A DNA stretch of 29,166 nt from Phoronis ovalis (taxonomy: Eukaryota; Phoronida; Phoronidae), in NCBI GenBank assembly GCA_028565635.1, contig JAOXYB010035951.1:1-29166 (forward strand). The letters run 5' to 3'. The stretch's first letter is position 1, and each line of letters starts with the position of its first letter. A program made the translations under genes and the position numbers. Below the pieces are notes generated by a model. The model did no database searches and was not told the DNA's origin. It saw only the letters and a program-made list of their open reading frames with translations. Below are positions 1-16,370 of this stretch, piece after piece.

Positions 1-1094
1 TATCTTTGAAGCATTTCCAAGAAGAAAAGAATCAACTATTCAAAAGTCATAAATTATATTAATAGTATCATTAATAGATAACATGATTTACCACTACAGA
101 ATAAAATACACTGACAATCAAGCAAGACTTCTTTGGCGGGAAAAAGTATTAAACCGGATTAGGTTTTTAGGCTGTGACCACACAAGCCACCCCGAAGCCT
201 CCGAACTTTTGTTAAATAAAGTACAGGAATGCAATCGTCGTCCATAACAGCTCCACAAGAGCAGCGCTCATATGAATCTCATCAGGGGACAGCATTCTCA
301 GAAAATACAGAATTGCATCTCTCTGGGTATCAAATTACGTGGCTAAAATTACTTGCACTAGTCTCATATTTCATCTAGTAATATTACTCCTAGAAGTATG
401 TTTTTCTCCAATGATATATCTAAATTAAATATCTATCCTGATTAAACTAAGGATAAATTTCCCTGATACATACGTATTTGAATACGACGCGAATACGATT
501 ATCCCCAGGATTGTACTCACAAATCTGGCTTTATCTGAAACGTCTAATTATTGCCAGAATTTACTGCTCAACTCTTGCGAATTACAAATGAACCGTTGCG
601 TAATATGAACAACTGTTCTGCGACATATCAACACGTTAACTATTGATCGCAATGTGTACATTTGATATGTGTCAGCAAAACTGTAACGCACATGTTTGGG
701 ACACCATATTTCCTCTCAAAAGTTAATATACAATTTCTGATAATTTTATAACTAAACCCTTCAAAATTAAGCATTGAACATGCAAAAGTATCTTGTTACT
801 ATTTTTATTGCGATTCTTTTTTACAATTTAATGTTCAATAAATTTATTTCCATTATCAGGTTGACATCTAGATGCTAAATTTAAATGCATTATAATCATT
901 TGTAAAAAAAATGGGCCGAATAGCAAAAAAGCTCTTTAGCTGCTTTTACGCCTACCAGATTTAGAGGAACAAATGAGTTGTGTAGTTAAATTACCCCACA
1001 CAAAGGCAGTTAATGATTTTTAAAAAGAAACAACAAATATTTGAATAAAACATGCAAACTATTTTAGCTGCTTTCAAACAAATCTTTTCAAGGC

Positions 1095-1107
1095 TGACGT
1101 CACGTCA
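1095..1107. promoter_or_regulatory. Consensus CRE (TGACGTCA) with overlapping half-site
   Basis: TGACGTCA at 1095-1102 is the full palindromic cAMP-response element bound by CREB/ATF proteins, and it runs straight into a second CGTCA half-site at 1103-1107. The 8-mer is rare by chance in DNA this AT-rich. No promoter is seen nearby, so any enhancer role is inferred. Confidence 0.35.
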
Positions 1108-1595
1108 AACCACGAGGAGTTTACACACTATTACCTTTATTTAGATTATATATTTTGCCTCTTGAAATAACAGAGAATTCTGTCTTATAGAACTAATGCA
1201 CTATTTTACACACAGCTATAGGTGGAAAATGACGCAGGGTTATACGAAAGCAGAGTCAGAGTTAATTTTTAGCCAAAAGGAAACAGGTGTGAGAGATGTT
1301 TGGAAATGTTGCGTGAAACTACATAAGTCACCTGTTCAAATCTTTGAAAAAACCGCAACAAAAAAGAAAACTCTCAAACAGGAAAAATAGTGTGATGTAC
1401 ATAGATTGCGTCACTCAAAAACATATTCTGTTCATTTGACAGCAGTATCATACTATTCTAGCGGGTAAGGACAAAGATGCAAAAATGTAGCTCCATTACA
1501 AAACCCGGAAATGAATTTACTAACTTTTATCCGGGACTTATTGTAACATTGGGTAGAAGCGTCAATAATTTTTATAGCTTCATTAAACATATGAC

Positions 1596-1608
1596 GTTAC
1601 GACGTAAC
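1596..1608. repeat. Short palindrome GTTACG-A-CGTAAC
   Basis: Two perfect 6-bp arms surround a single central base. The patch also contains TGACGT (1592-1597 read as ATGACGTT), a CRE-like half-site. It may be a protein binding site or chance. Confidence 0.35.
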
Positions 1609-2272
1609 ATAAAAATCGAGGGCGTGACCAATTTACAAGTCACAAAACTTATATACCCTTGGCAACAGTAATAAATATAAAATACCGGGTATAGGATCTA
1701 GCTTATTCTTAAAATTTTGGTTTAAATATTATAATTTTCTCTCATGTCTAGAAAGCTGCACAGTTACGTGAGTACTATAATTTTAGCATGTTCTCGCTCG
1801 AAGTAGTTATACCTAAAAACATTTTTCAGATGTCGGAAAAAATGGACTCGAAATATTTTTTGTTTGCCCTAGGTTAAAAGCAGCTTTATTTTATTTAAAA
1901 CGATTGTGTATTTAACTTACATGCTTGTTAGAGATGTGTTGTTAGACACACACAAAAGATCGCCTATCATTTATTACTGTACCTATACACACATTATACC
2001 AAACGATGAATTCAGTTGAAATATGATCTGTTTATTTAGAACATTTATGTATTTTCTATATCAGTTATGTCGATACACTAAACTAAGAGTTGTGCTAGCA
2101 AAACACTATTATGAATATAAACACAGGCTTTTGTTCCAGTCGCTGTATACTTTATGTCTGAGTCAGATTACAACGCTCCGTACAGTACAATGAATACACT
2201 CCGGTGTAGAGACATTCTTGTATATCAGTAATAATTTTGAAAAACTTTTATAATGCAAGTTGGTTTGGGACA

Positions 2273-2297
2273 TACTACTACTACTACTACTACTACT
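2273..2297. repeat. (TAC)n microsatellite, about 8 units
   Basis: An uninterrupted TAC/AGT trinucleotide tract of 25 bp. On the minus strand it produces a poly-serine stretch in a chance reading frame. Confidence 0.95.
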
Positions 2298-3202
2298 GTT
2301 CGTGCTCTGTATTTGCGTTGTGAAGGGGTTAATAACAGAATGTTTGCTTGATAACAATATTGTACGCCGAATATAGAAGATGCATCATACCTACAAAAAT
2401 ATCATAAGATTGCATTTTTGTATATTGCAACTGTCAGTGTGTACCCTGTCCGCTATGCAGAAAATGCTTAAAACCCGGTTGTTATTTTTTCGCGAGAATT
2501 AGAATAAAGAGTACATCGACGTCTTTAAGTAAAAGCTATATATATATTTCAACATTTCAAAAAATATAAACATGCAAATTTCCTTTACGATTAGACTAGA
2601 ATCTGTGTATTAATATGAAATACATATGTAAGGCAATGATCTCCAGGTACACTACAATGTACACTTTTTCTATTATAAGTATGACGTGAATTTTTCATAT
2701 TATAATACTCTCTCTACTTTTTTCTCAAAACGAATTCAAGACAGATTCGCCGTTTGATTCCAACCAACAAACACGTAATGCCAAATGGATAAACAAAATG
2801 CTATTTCTATCACAATACTACTTGTAAAGATACGAAGCACTAATTAGAAATACAATAAAAAATAAATAATAAAATTTGACACTACGTTTATAAAAGCAAT
2901 TTTAATTGATGGATTTAAAAAAAGCAACAATATGAATGTAAGCACCAGTTATACAAGCAAGTACAGTATAAAACAGCGCAACTTACACGTTGGCTAAGCA
3001 AAAGCATTCGTATATCTAATGGAGAAAACCGAAAATGGTAAATATTTCTAAAAATCTTCACTAACATGATTTAAGAATCTAAAATGTTATCAGCTCGAAA
3101 CAACTGTGCTTTTAAAACGACCCAGTTAAAATTAATAATGTTTCCGGGGGAGGACTTTGCATGTACCTCATTTATAGTGTACCACTAGGATGCCCAATAG
3201 TT

Positions 3203-3212
3203 GATTTTTGTT
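3203..3212. repeat. Target-site duplication, left copy
   Basis: GATTTTTGTT lies immediately left of the foldback element and is repeated exactly at 3525-3534. An exact 10-bp match at both junctions supports insertion by transposition. Confidence 0.8.
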
Positions 3213-3524
3213 CTCGGGGGGGGGCAGTCAATATTAAAGTGGGTACGCATGTTCCAACAAAATTTCGCGTGAAAGGGTATGTTTTTCGAACCGCGGGCGC
3301 GCAACGGGCTTAGGGTCTGTTATTTTTTGCTAAAATAACGAAAAGGGGTGACACTTCGTTAAGGGTGTTTTTTCCCCAAAGTCAATTTCTTAAGGGTGTA
3401 TTTTTTCAAAAAGCTCACTTCCTTCGGGGTGTATTTTTTGCAGAATTTCACTTCGTTAGGGGCTTTTTTGAAAAGCCATGTTGGAACATGGGTACCCACT
3501 TTCATATTGACTGCCCCCCCCTGG
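3213..3524. mobile_element. MITE-like foldback DNA element, 312 bp, with TSDs
   Basis: The termini are inverted repeats of about 45 bp (3213-3259 and 3479-3524). They differ at two positions within the homologous core (bases T/G near 3233 and G/C near 3247) and slightly in the terminal G run (nine G on the left, eight C on the right). The element is flanked by an exact 10-bp direct repeat, GATTTTTGTT, at 3203-3212 and 3525-3534, read as a target-site duplication. It is much GC-richer than its surroundings and has no transposase, so it is non-autonomous. Long TIRs with a 9-10-bp duplication fit Mutator-like elements best, but the superfamily is inference. Two open frames of 87 and 103 codons crossing it are by-products of its internal repeats. 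Confidence 0.85.
3308..3475. repeat. Degenerate 32-34-bp tandem repeat inside the foldback element
   Basis: About four to five imperfect units share a core of the form CTTCGTTAAGGGTGTATTTTTT. The clearest cores start near 3354, 3388, 3420 and 3450, with a more diverged one near 3308. Between them lie variable bases such as CAAAAAGCTCA and GCAGAATTTCA. The array fills the space between the terminal inverted repeats, an arrangement seen in many foldback-type elements. Confidence 0.7.
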
Positions 3525-3534
3525 GATTTTTGTT
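3525..3534. repeat. Target-site duplication, right copy
   Basis: GATTTTTGTT lies immediately right of the foldback element, identical to 3203-3212. The exact length (9 or 10) is ambiguous because the element end is a short G/C run. Confidence 0.8.
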
Positions 3535-3660
3535 GCTGTGTACCCCAAACGAATATATAGTTACATACCGAATCATGAATTCCAAGCAAATGGATAATAT
3601 AACCGAATCTACAAAAGGTTCTCCCTAAGTGATAGAAATATATTTTGAAATCAAAATTTG

Positions 3661-3688
3661 CCTTGATCATTGACGAGCATGATCAAGG
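3661..3688. repeat. Perfect 10-bp inverted repeat (hairpin) in Six1/2 3' flank
   Basis: CCTTGATCAT at 3661-3670 is followed by 8 bases and by its exact reverse complement ATGATCAAGG at 3679-3688. Each arm contains the palindrome TGATCA. It lies about 310 bases past the Six1/2 stop codon, so it would be in the mRNA if the 3' UTR is long. The function is unknown. Confidence 0.8.
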
Positions 3689-3916
3689 ATAAATGTTTGT
3701 TACTCAAGCAACTAGGAACACACTGCCAAATGAGATTACTCGTATTTCTGGTGGTCGAAATGTAACGTAAACCTTTCTGGCGCATTGACATTTGAAACTG
3801 GGTACATACCCTTGCATAAAATAATCACGACAGGATATTACGGTACCGTCTGGCATATAGGACGAACAGTCTAAACATTAGGCTAGCAGGGCATTAGGCA
3901 AAGTGAGTACAGCCAC

Positions 3917-3922
3917 TTTATA
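3917..3922 (-). terminator. Variant poly(A) signal TATAAA downstream of Six1/2
   Basis: The minus strand reads TATAAA about 75 bases past the Six1/2 stop codon. TATAAA is a known weaker variant of AATAAA. No canonical AATAAA occurs on the minus strand until about 2036-2031, almost 2 kb downstream, so either the 3' UTR is long or a variant signal is used. In AT-rich DNA this hexamer occurs often by chance. Confidence 0.2.
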
Positions 3923-3997
3923 CTCCTTGTTGAAGAAAAACATTTGCCAGTCAAATCAGATTAATCTTTCTGTAATCCTGTGGTCAGAAGTCAATTT

Positions 3998-4250
3998 TCA
4001 TAACGCTTGATATTCTGATAACATATTAGCCATTTCTGCAGCTGAAGTGACCGGAAGTGACATCATCATAGTGTTCGTCTGCAGTGCATTTTTATGAAGG
4101 TCTGTTGTATACATTTGATGATGATGAGGGACAGGGCTGTCGTCTAGCTTCCCATGAGTTCCGCTGAGGCTACCATCGGAGTCTTCATGTTTGATTGTGT
4201 CCGGTGAAGATGCTGACTCCAAACCAGCTGCTGATGTTACAGTATGATCT
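3998..4250 (-). CDS. Six1/2: Six1/2, coding exon 2 (C-terminal tail)
   Basis: This is the probable terminal coding exon of Six1/2. It follows a pyrimidine-rich acceptor (TTGTTGTTTCAG|AGATCA) and completes codon 202 (AG+A, Arg) in the phase left by exon 1. It then encodes 83 residues and a TGA stop at 3998-4000. The joined protein is 285 residues, close to the 284 of human SIX1, and the intron sits just after the homeodomain as in vertebrate SIX1. The tail is low-complexity: Ser/Asp/Glu-rich, with a HHHQM run and a Met-rich MMMSLP stretch, and it ends in EMANMLSEYQAL. IKHE at 221-224, followed by acidic residues, matches a sumoylation consensus. The tail resembles no domain I know, as expected because Six1/2 C-termini diverge quickly. 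The assignment rests on phase, splice signals, position and total length; an additional cassette exon in the intron cannot be excluded. Confidence 0.88.
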
Positions 4251-8900
<4,650 letters not shown>

Positions 8901-9872
8901 GTGTCATAACACACAAGGCACGAGTTTGATTTTCCCTTTTAAACTATTCATTTAACGAAGTGTTAACGATTACAAAAGTAGACAAAAGATACCGTGGAAA
9001 GGTAAACTATCATCCTACTTATTTAAACATAAATACAAAAGTTTTATTAGGCATTATATTCAACTTTTGTGTTAAAAAATAATGCTTGGTGTGCTGGTCT
9101 TGTACACTACGTCTAATAGACACGCGTATAAATGGAAATGAAATAAGCTTTTTTGTGTGGACTTCTTTCTTGAAAATTGCTCTGCCATTAAACGTCGGAC
9201 TATCCATCCAGACTACCCACAGCAGTGTTTGACACGTAAGGATTTAAATAGAAAAAAGATCGGCAATTGTAAGAAATATGACTCGGCCTGTTGAAAAGAG
9301 GATGGCGATTTTAACAAAAACGACGCGCCAAGAAGGCTACAAGACAAAATGATCTCTACGTATTTAAACAAATGATTTCTGACAGTTGCATTATCGGAAA
9401 AAGCACTTTTTTGACAGTTTTAAAATTAGTAGAAACAGTCAAAAGGCAAGTCGCGTCTCTCATTTCGAATTAGCCACACCACACCTATCCCAATGCTAAC
9501 ATCCAACGCTGAAACGCATTTTTTTGTATAATTTCATAAAAAGAAATTTTGTTCAAACTATAATCAGAAAATAAAAAACAATTATTGCAAACTTTTTCTT
9601 AAGCACACTCTCAGTGAAAACGCGCTGCACAGGCACTCTAGGGCCACTATTAAAGCCTCGTTGCATTCTCAATTTTTTCGAACCCGTTTATTACCAACTC
9701 ATATTTTGCTATATAAACTTATCAAATTCAAAAATATTACTCGGTTGTATTTTAAAACACAAAAAGGAATCTCTTAAGAATCGATAAATTTTAAATGAAA
9801 ATTGTTGTTATTAGTAAGGTAAAAAGATTGGTATCATTAATATGACTAAATGTTGATAGATTTGAAATGACC

Positions 9873-9941
9873 GTGATCACATCATTTTGTAGATAAAAGT
9901 AAAATATCCATGATCAGGTGATCGAATCAATTTTGTAGATG
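9873..9941. repeat. Pair of imperfect 22-bp direct repeats, 46 bp apart
   Basis: A word beginning GTGATC and ending ATTTTGTAGAT occurs at 9873-9894 and again at 9919-9941, differing by a few bases and one insertion. A third TGATCA core lies between them at 9911. It could be a decayed tandem repeat or duplicated binding sites. Confidence 0.5.
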
Positions 9942-12830
9942 TTTCCTTGCTCAAATGTAGTGAATTACTGATTATTATTACCTTTACCACCTTGTATGAG
10001 TCACAAAGACAATTTTCTAAATTATGACAGTACACTGAAATGTCTTACATGTTTACTACGGACAAATAAAACTCTAAAGATTTGTAATATTGTTTACAAA
10101 GAAAACCATTACATCTTTTAACAAATGCTCTAATCAAATAATTATCTTGTCATTTTCACGCCAAAAGTAGCCTATCAGTGCAGTACATTAACTGGACTGT
10201 ATACTTTTCATAAATATTATTTTCGATCATTTTACCAGGTCTCTTCTATAGTTTCCCGGTGTTTAGGTTAATTCTGTCAATATAATGTATAAATTTTTAA
10301 TGAGAGTTAGACACTCTGTTTGGTTTAATGATAAACTTTGTTTCCGAATAAATAACAAAACGGAAATTTATTAATTGTTAAAAAGACAGAATACGAAAAA
10401 CAGTAAAAGTTAAATCTGGCATAGACTATCAGATTGACACAGAAAGACGAGATAGACCCTAAATAATTATAAATTTAATTGAAAGAGCTTTACGTTAACC
10501 GGCAAAATTAACAATACTTTTGAAAAATGCCGCAGCCGCCACCTTTTAAGTTCGAAGTGTCATATAAAATATCTTGTGTTTTTCATTATTTTGACACGGA
10601 AGACAGGACAGTGAAACTGAGGATGATTTATTTCAGTAATTAGTAAAATTCATCTCTAGGATTTCGTTATGCACTAATATGTTTTAACAGGTATTTCACA
10701 CCTAATACGTCAGACAAAAATATTGAATTTTAGCAGCTCTCCAAACAATTTTAGATTGACAACTTTATTAATCAATGAAATGATTTTTGTTGCTGAATTC
10801 AGACGCCCTTGTCAATATTTCTGGTAGCTAATTGTTGACATAATTAAAAGTAAAACTTAATGCAAACTGTACCTAATGATAAAGTAAAAATGTCAACATG
10901 GACAAACGATTGTCAACTACCTTAATAATAACATGTACTATATTGTCTATGTATCCTGCTCGGGTCACTTTTTATTAGAATGTTGTTTTTTCACAAAGTG
11001 TCATGTTTTTTTAATTTATATTTAAATTTAAGAGCTTAATTTTAAAAACTCCGTGTTTAAAATAATGTTACGTGATTTTGTTAAAATAAAAAAAGGAAAT
11101 TTACCCATATTTTCCATAGTTTACTTGCTACATATAATATATGTGCTTCTACATAGGAGTAGTAGCAAAATGTCTTTTAAGTTAATACTCAACGAAAGCA
11201 CAATAACTCCCCGGAAAAGTACTAAACTTTTAAATGGTAACCTTCATAAAAATATTCTTTTGGCACAATGATGTTGAGAGTTAAGGCTGCAATTTTTGCA
11301 GTAATTCCGCGGAGGTTGTCGTGTGCATTTTAAAAATATTATTTGTAAAAATATGTTTCCGAGATTACGCGCCAGTGTGGCAAGGCTTTGCTTTGATGAA
11401 TAACATATCATGTTTCTACTAATGACAAGACTGCTGATGAGTGGACCTCTAAATAACATTTGAGAAGCTGAAAGGCTGGTCTTAAAAACACTGTGGACTT
11501 CAGGAAAACATCCACTGTTAAATTCCCGCAATTTCTATTATTGTTGGATCTTAGCTATTGTCTGTCAAACAAAATTGGTGAACATTCACTTGAAACTTAA
11601 TAAACTATTTGTAACATATTTATGGAGTTTCCGTCTTAAAAAATATTCTGGACCCCAATTCTTATCTACTTATAGGAAACAACATCTGATAACCGTGGTG
11701 AATTCTATTTCGCGAAGCTGGTGCCAAGGTTCCAAACCAAGAGCTGGCTTCTTAGTCAGTTTACAATTGATCCGTATCATACCGTAAATATCAAGCATGT
11801 CGTGATTTTTATAGCAAATTACGTTACTGCCCATTGCCCTTTAGAAATGCCGGATAAATTTTATGAAATAAAACACGTGTGTCAATGCAAACTCATAAGT
11901 TGTTTAAAAGAAAACAAACAATGCCAATGTCACTGTTGTTACTTGGAACCCGACTTAGAAATTGCTCTAAGAATCGCTAAGAATATCCTTAGCCTTGTTA
12001 ACATGTTCTCGCCGGTTTGATAGGTAATATCCAATGCCCGATGAGACTGAGACAAATTTCCCCAGTATTCGTACATCTTGTCACTGATTTTACCACAAAT
12101 ATGCAGAAAGCATATTTTGGACCTTTTATAGCTCGAAATTCAACAATAATGAGAGGATTTTACAATGTTTAAAATAAATAAAATGCTCTAATTATAGTGC
12201 CATAGCATATCGTTTCATTATATTAATTTAAATTATAGTTTCTCTCATTTTATCCTTTGTGCACATCAAAATAAAAAGCCAATTGCACGTTAGAAATTTC
12301 TTCCAAAAATATTATCGTGCAATGTTTTACGCCAAAAGAAAGTTCATTAAAAAATGAAAGAAAATCAATCATTTTTGTCACTTTGTTGACATGGAGGCCA
12401 AGGCTCCGAGACCATATCAAATTTTCCAGGCATGTGTTTTAGCTAATAAAACGAAATTCAATCTTCTTGAAAATTAACTACCATAAATTCCACGTGATGA
12501 GCGAGCTACTAAGGAGCAGACGACGACAATCGATACTTAACAAAAAACTATCATTATAAAAATTCTTAACAGAAAGCAAACAAACTGGAAAATATAAAAA
12601 TAACAGTGGATGGCGATTTCTTCCCGAAAAAAGTTTATTCCACAGAAAATCCCACTTATATTTTCAATTTTTTCTCGAAACTTTCAGGATTATGAAGATG
12701 AGTGAACATAAATGAAAAAAGCCGGTTTGCAGTTATTGTGACCCTAAAATCCGGCAAACATTGTTTTGGGGTAGGTACAACAAAACAATAAATTTTCACT
12801 GTCTAATAAATATTTCAAAAGAACCACAAG

Positions 12831-12891
12831 TCTATCAAAGATCACCTGGTTAATTTTGTCAATTTATCTAATTACAGGTGCGTCTATCAAA
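12831..12891. promoter_or_regulatory. Symmetric E-box pair flanked by repeated TCTATCAAA words
   Basis: The order is TCTATCAAA (12831-12839, continuing as ATCAAAG, a TCF/LEF-type site), CACCTG (12843-12848), an AT-rich spacer with TAATTA, CAGGTG (12875-12880) and TCTATCAAA again (12883-12891). The two E-boxes are in inverted orientation and the outer words in direct orientation. This clustering fits a small enhancer, but no conservation data are available here. Confidence 0.3.
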
Positions 12892-15800
12892 CTATTTCCA
12901 ATGTCTTTGTGTATGACAGTAATTTTCTGGCCACTTTCACGCGGAACACAACAAGATGTGTGATAGTTTATTCTCCAATAATCGTTGGCGCCAGTTTGGC
13001 TCAAAGAAAATCAACTGAACATGTATGGGAGAAACTTTTCTCGAACTTTTGTTCTTCATATCAAAACTCATTTGCTATTGACATCCCATTCCAATTTCTT
13101 ACATAACTTTAATTATCGAAAAACAAATACATCCGCGCACTGTTATTTATCAATTTCGCCCTGGGAAGTTTTATCAACTGTCCAAATAACCCAAGTCAGT
13201 TCCCATATTGGTTGTTAACCATGCTTCATTAAAATTTGAAAATGGCTTTGACACCAGATTATCATTATGTCTCAAGGGATGCTAGCCGATATTGCACACA
13301 GATTTATGTAATGAAAGCCGTTGTCACGACTGAGATATCCTGTGTTTAAAGAACCCGGCGTTAAAATAAAACAAATAAAATGGAGGATAGATTTTTTAGA
13401 AATTCAATAGATAATGACTAAGTGTACACAGACTCTTTGTATAAATTTATTCAGAGTTAATATAACTTTTTGCAGAGTTTGTAGATTTTCCATTGCTGCC
13501 ATTATTCATTTTATTGTCCATGAACAGTGTGAACTATGTTATAGTGTCAATAAAATTATTCTGATTTTAATTATCATATAAAATGCTAAAATTGTTTCAG
13601 TTTACACTCTTAAACAAATGTAAAATGTTTAAATTTATATATCAAGTTATGTTTTGTATGACCCTAATTTCCAATTTCTTGTGTTTTTAAAATTAAAAGT
13701 AAGTATACTTTTTTTCGAATGTTAATATTCAATATATTAATCTACTTTTAAAATTTTATATATGGTATCACAAAAATATACTCAAAGACATTTTATGACA
13801 AAAAATGTGCACGTGTTGACTAAGCTCTCTGTTTCAGTGGCTACATGCAGAAATTCAAAAATTAAGACATTCTGAGAAAATCGTTATTTTTTTGTAAAAT
13901 ACGTATGTAATTAAAGGGAAAAGACACCGTAAAAATCATGTTATAATAAGCAATTTATTTGTAATTACACTGTTGAATTAAAAAAGAGAAATCCCCAATC
14001 GTATATTAATCACAAATGACATATCATCAATGAAGGTTTAAATTGTCACCACGATTCTTTCTTTATTTGTTTTACTTTCAAATCAACAAGTTATTGTGTT
14101 ACTTCAGTGTTTTTGTTTTTCTATGATATTACTTAATATTATTAAAATGTCTAACGCTATGCAAAACACCTGAAAAACGTATAGCATAACAAAATGTAAT
14201 TTGAAAATGAGCCTGCGGGTTATTTATTACATATACTAGAACATTGCACGTGGCAACAGGGTAAATGTTCTGAATTAATATATCATGCGATACGAAGGTA
14301 TTTTTCTATTCTCATAGTGTTTTTATTGGCGAGGGCAATCACCTTCAACTGTGTTTGGAAGTAAAATTGTTTTCTCCAATAGTATCAGGTATGATTTGTT
14401 TTGTTTTCAGTTAATATTTTTTACTGATTGCCATATTATTGCAAAATATGTTAATATACTTCAGTATTATAAAGTTAATATTTTTATACAAACGTCCAAG
14501 CAAATTCGAGAATTTTAAAATATAAGCATAACATGAAGCATATGAAATGTATAATATTTAAATATTTAATGTAGTTGAAAAACACTTTTTTGTCCCTGCA
14601 TGTGTTTGAAACTGAAAGTCCATTTGCTTACAAATCGTACAGATATATAGAAGTAGACACGTGACCGGAGCAACCTGTTGTTTTTTTTCATAAAGGAACA
14701 GCAGACGAGATAGACGGTACACGTGTTATCCTCTTCATTTAATAAACTTTGAAACATTAATATTGAAATACAATGCAAAAAATGTAAAAGATCTCGACCA
14801 TGTCATAATAAACGTGTTCTTAATGTAATTATAATTAAGAGTTAAATGCTAGGTGGCTTTTTCCGCTGGAATAATTTGATACGTAGATTAAATTAATGTT
14901 TTTCAACATAAAAATGTTATAAGTATCATTATTACATTCGCTTATATTACCTGTGCAATGTCTGTGACTACATTCAAATTATTTATTTGTCGATCACTGA
15001 TTTATTCTATTTTTAGGCAGAAAACTAAAGGTTTTGAACTCAGCGAGTACAGCAATCGACTTCATTTCCAATGTTATTAGCTGTTTAAATAAAAGTGGCA
15101 TAATCTGCGTAGTAAATAAATGTATTATAAATATTTTCATTAATTTGGAAAAATTAAAAATCGCAAGGAAAGTATGCACATATAGACCACTAATAAGTGT
15201 GTAGAACTTACAAGTGAATGACCAACTAGGACAACCTTTAACTATTGATAATTCTAAATTCTTTTTCTTTTACCCAAAGGAATACCGAATATTTCAAGAT
15301 TGAAATCTGTGTTGAAATTGAAGCATTCGTATTCATGACTGTCACTCACTGAACGATAGCGCGATTGTAACTCACTTTCACCTGAAAGCGATAGCTTTCC
15401 TCATCTGAAAAATTAGGGTACTGTCGTGAAACAGTTTTTTTTTCATAATATATGACTCTGTGGTAAAATATACTATGTTTTATGAGAATTTCATGATTTA
15501 CGACTGTCGCAAGTAAAATTGAGCCGTATAATTTGCAGTTTCTTTTGTTGGATTTGATTAGCTTTTGATTGTACTGCTCTGCGTGAACCTGATATTTTCT
15601 GCTTCAGCTCTATATATTTAATACCGAAAACATGTCAGTTTTATCATCTAGTCTGTGGCCCGGGTCTGTTGTACATTTTTTGTACACAAATTATTGAAAC
15701 CAAGAATGTATCGTTGTTGAAAGTCAGCAAGTTTGTTTTTCCTTTTTGAAAAAAATACTCGGTCTGATGCTAAGCTTTGTAAACCCGGTTTGTAAATAAA

Positions 15801-16370
15801 GATCCTATTTTACAAGAAAGTGACATTGATATATTCACCCTAATAATAGTGACCATTGTTTGTTTAAGGTCTCTAATAGACAAACACGAACATAAAGGTA
15901 AACCTCAAATGCAACCTGAGCCGTCTCCTTCATTGTTCATTCCTTCAAAACTTTATTGACACCCGGTAGCAAATTTCCTAGCCTAACCATACACTTTATT
16001 TTTCTAACTATATCCGACAATCTTTGGCATTTGTCTTCTGCGTGTTTACTTTGTAATCATTACCCTCTGATTCGGATACTTAGACCAGTCTTACAAATAT
16101 ACTCTAGACAAATCCAATGTTGACATATAAATATAGCTAAAACCATTTACTTTTTGTACACATGAACAAAAGGTAACAAAACTTAAAGTTTGCTGTTAGA
16201 TTTTACAAATGCATTAAGATATGTAAAGAAGGTGTTTAATCGTGCTTCTTTTAAAGTTTACATTGAAATTCATTCAATGGTTTTAAATCCTATGTCTACC
16301 ACCCAGGGTTTAACATTGTCGTCTTGTCTTTCTTCAAGAAGAAGAAATCTCTTGTTACAAATGTCTGAAG

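Larger units (their letters stand above)
1..3202. other. Gene-free AT-rich flank
   Basis: No reading frame here looks like a protein. The longest are 64 codons, and one is partly driven by a trinucleotide repeat. Items of note are a consensus CRE at 1095-1107, a near-perfect palindrome at 1596-1608 and a TAC microsatellite at 2273-2297. Canonical minus-strand AATAAA at 2036-2031 could be a distal poly(A) signal for Six1/2. Confidence 0.5.
3535..3997. other. Six1/2 3' flank / likely 3' UTR, no gene
   Basis: No coding potential is seen here. It holds a perfect 10-bp hairpin (3661-3688, listed separately) and the weak poly(A) candidate at 3917-3922. Most of it is probably transcribed as 3' UTR or lies just past the end of the gene. 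Confidence 0.4.
8901..16189. other. Intergenic region upstream of Six1/2, no supportable gene
   Basis: This is the first part of the long gene-poor interval. Open frames at 11244-11531 (-), 11575-11787 (+), 11721-12020 (+) and 12909-13218 (+) match no family I recognise and lack flanking splice or start context. A pair of diverged direct repeats lies near 9873 and 9919, and a motif cluster at 12831-12891. The region probably holds Six1/2 regulatory DNA, but that is inferred from position only. Confidence 0.5.

Noticed and set aside
2163-2357. Minus-strand frame with a poly-serine run
   Set aside because: The serine run is the TAC/AGT microsatellite read on the other strand.
3359-3670. 103-codon minus and 87-codon plus reading frames (3365-3628)
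   Set aside because: Both run through the terminal inverted repeat and internal minisatellite of the foldback element, which lacks regular stop codons. The repeated KKYTLKK-like and FFPQSQF-like phrases only reflect the DNA repeat.
11244-11531. 95-codon minus-strand frame
   Set aside because: No family resemblance, no promoter or 3' signal, and a length expected by chance in a window of this size.
11721-12020. 99-codon plus-strand frame with a Cys-rich middle (CQCK, CQCHCC)
   Set aside because: The cysteine spacing fits no zinc-binding or secreted domain I know. There is no signal peptide, and no splice or poly(A) context supports a gene.
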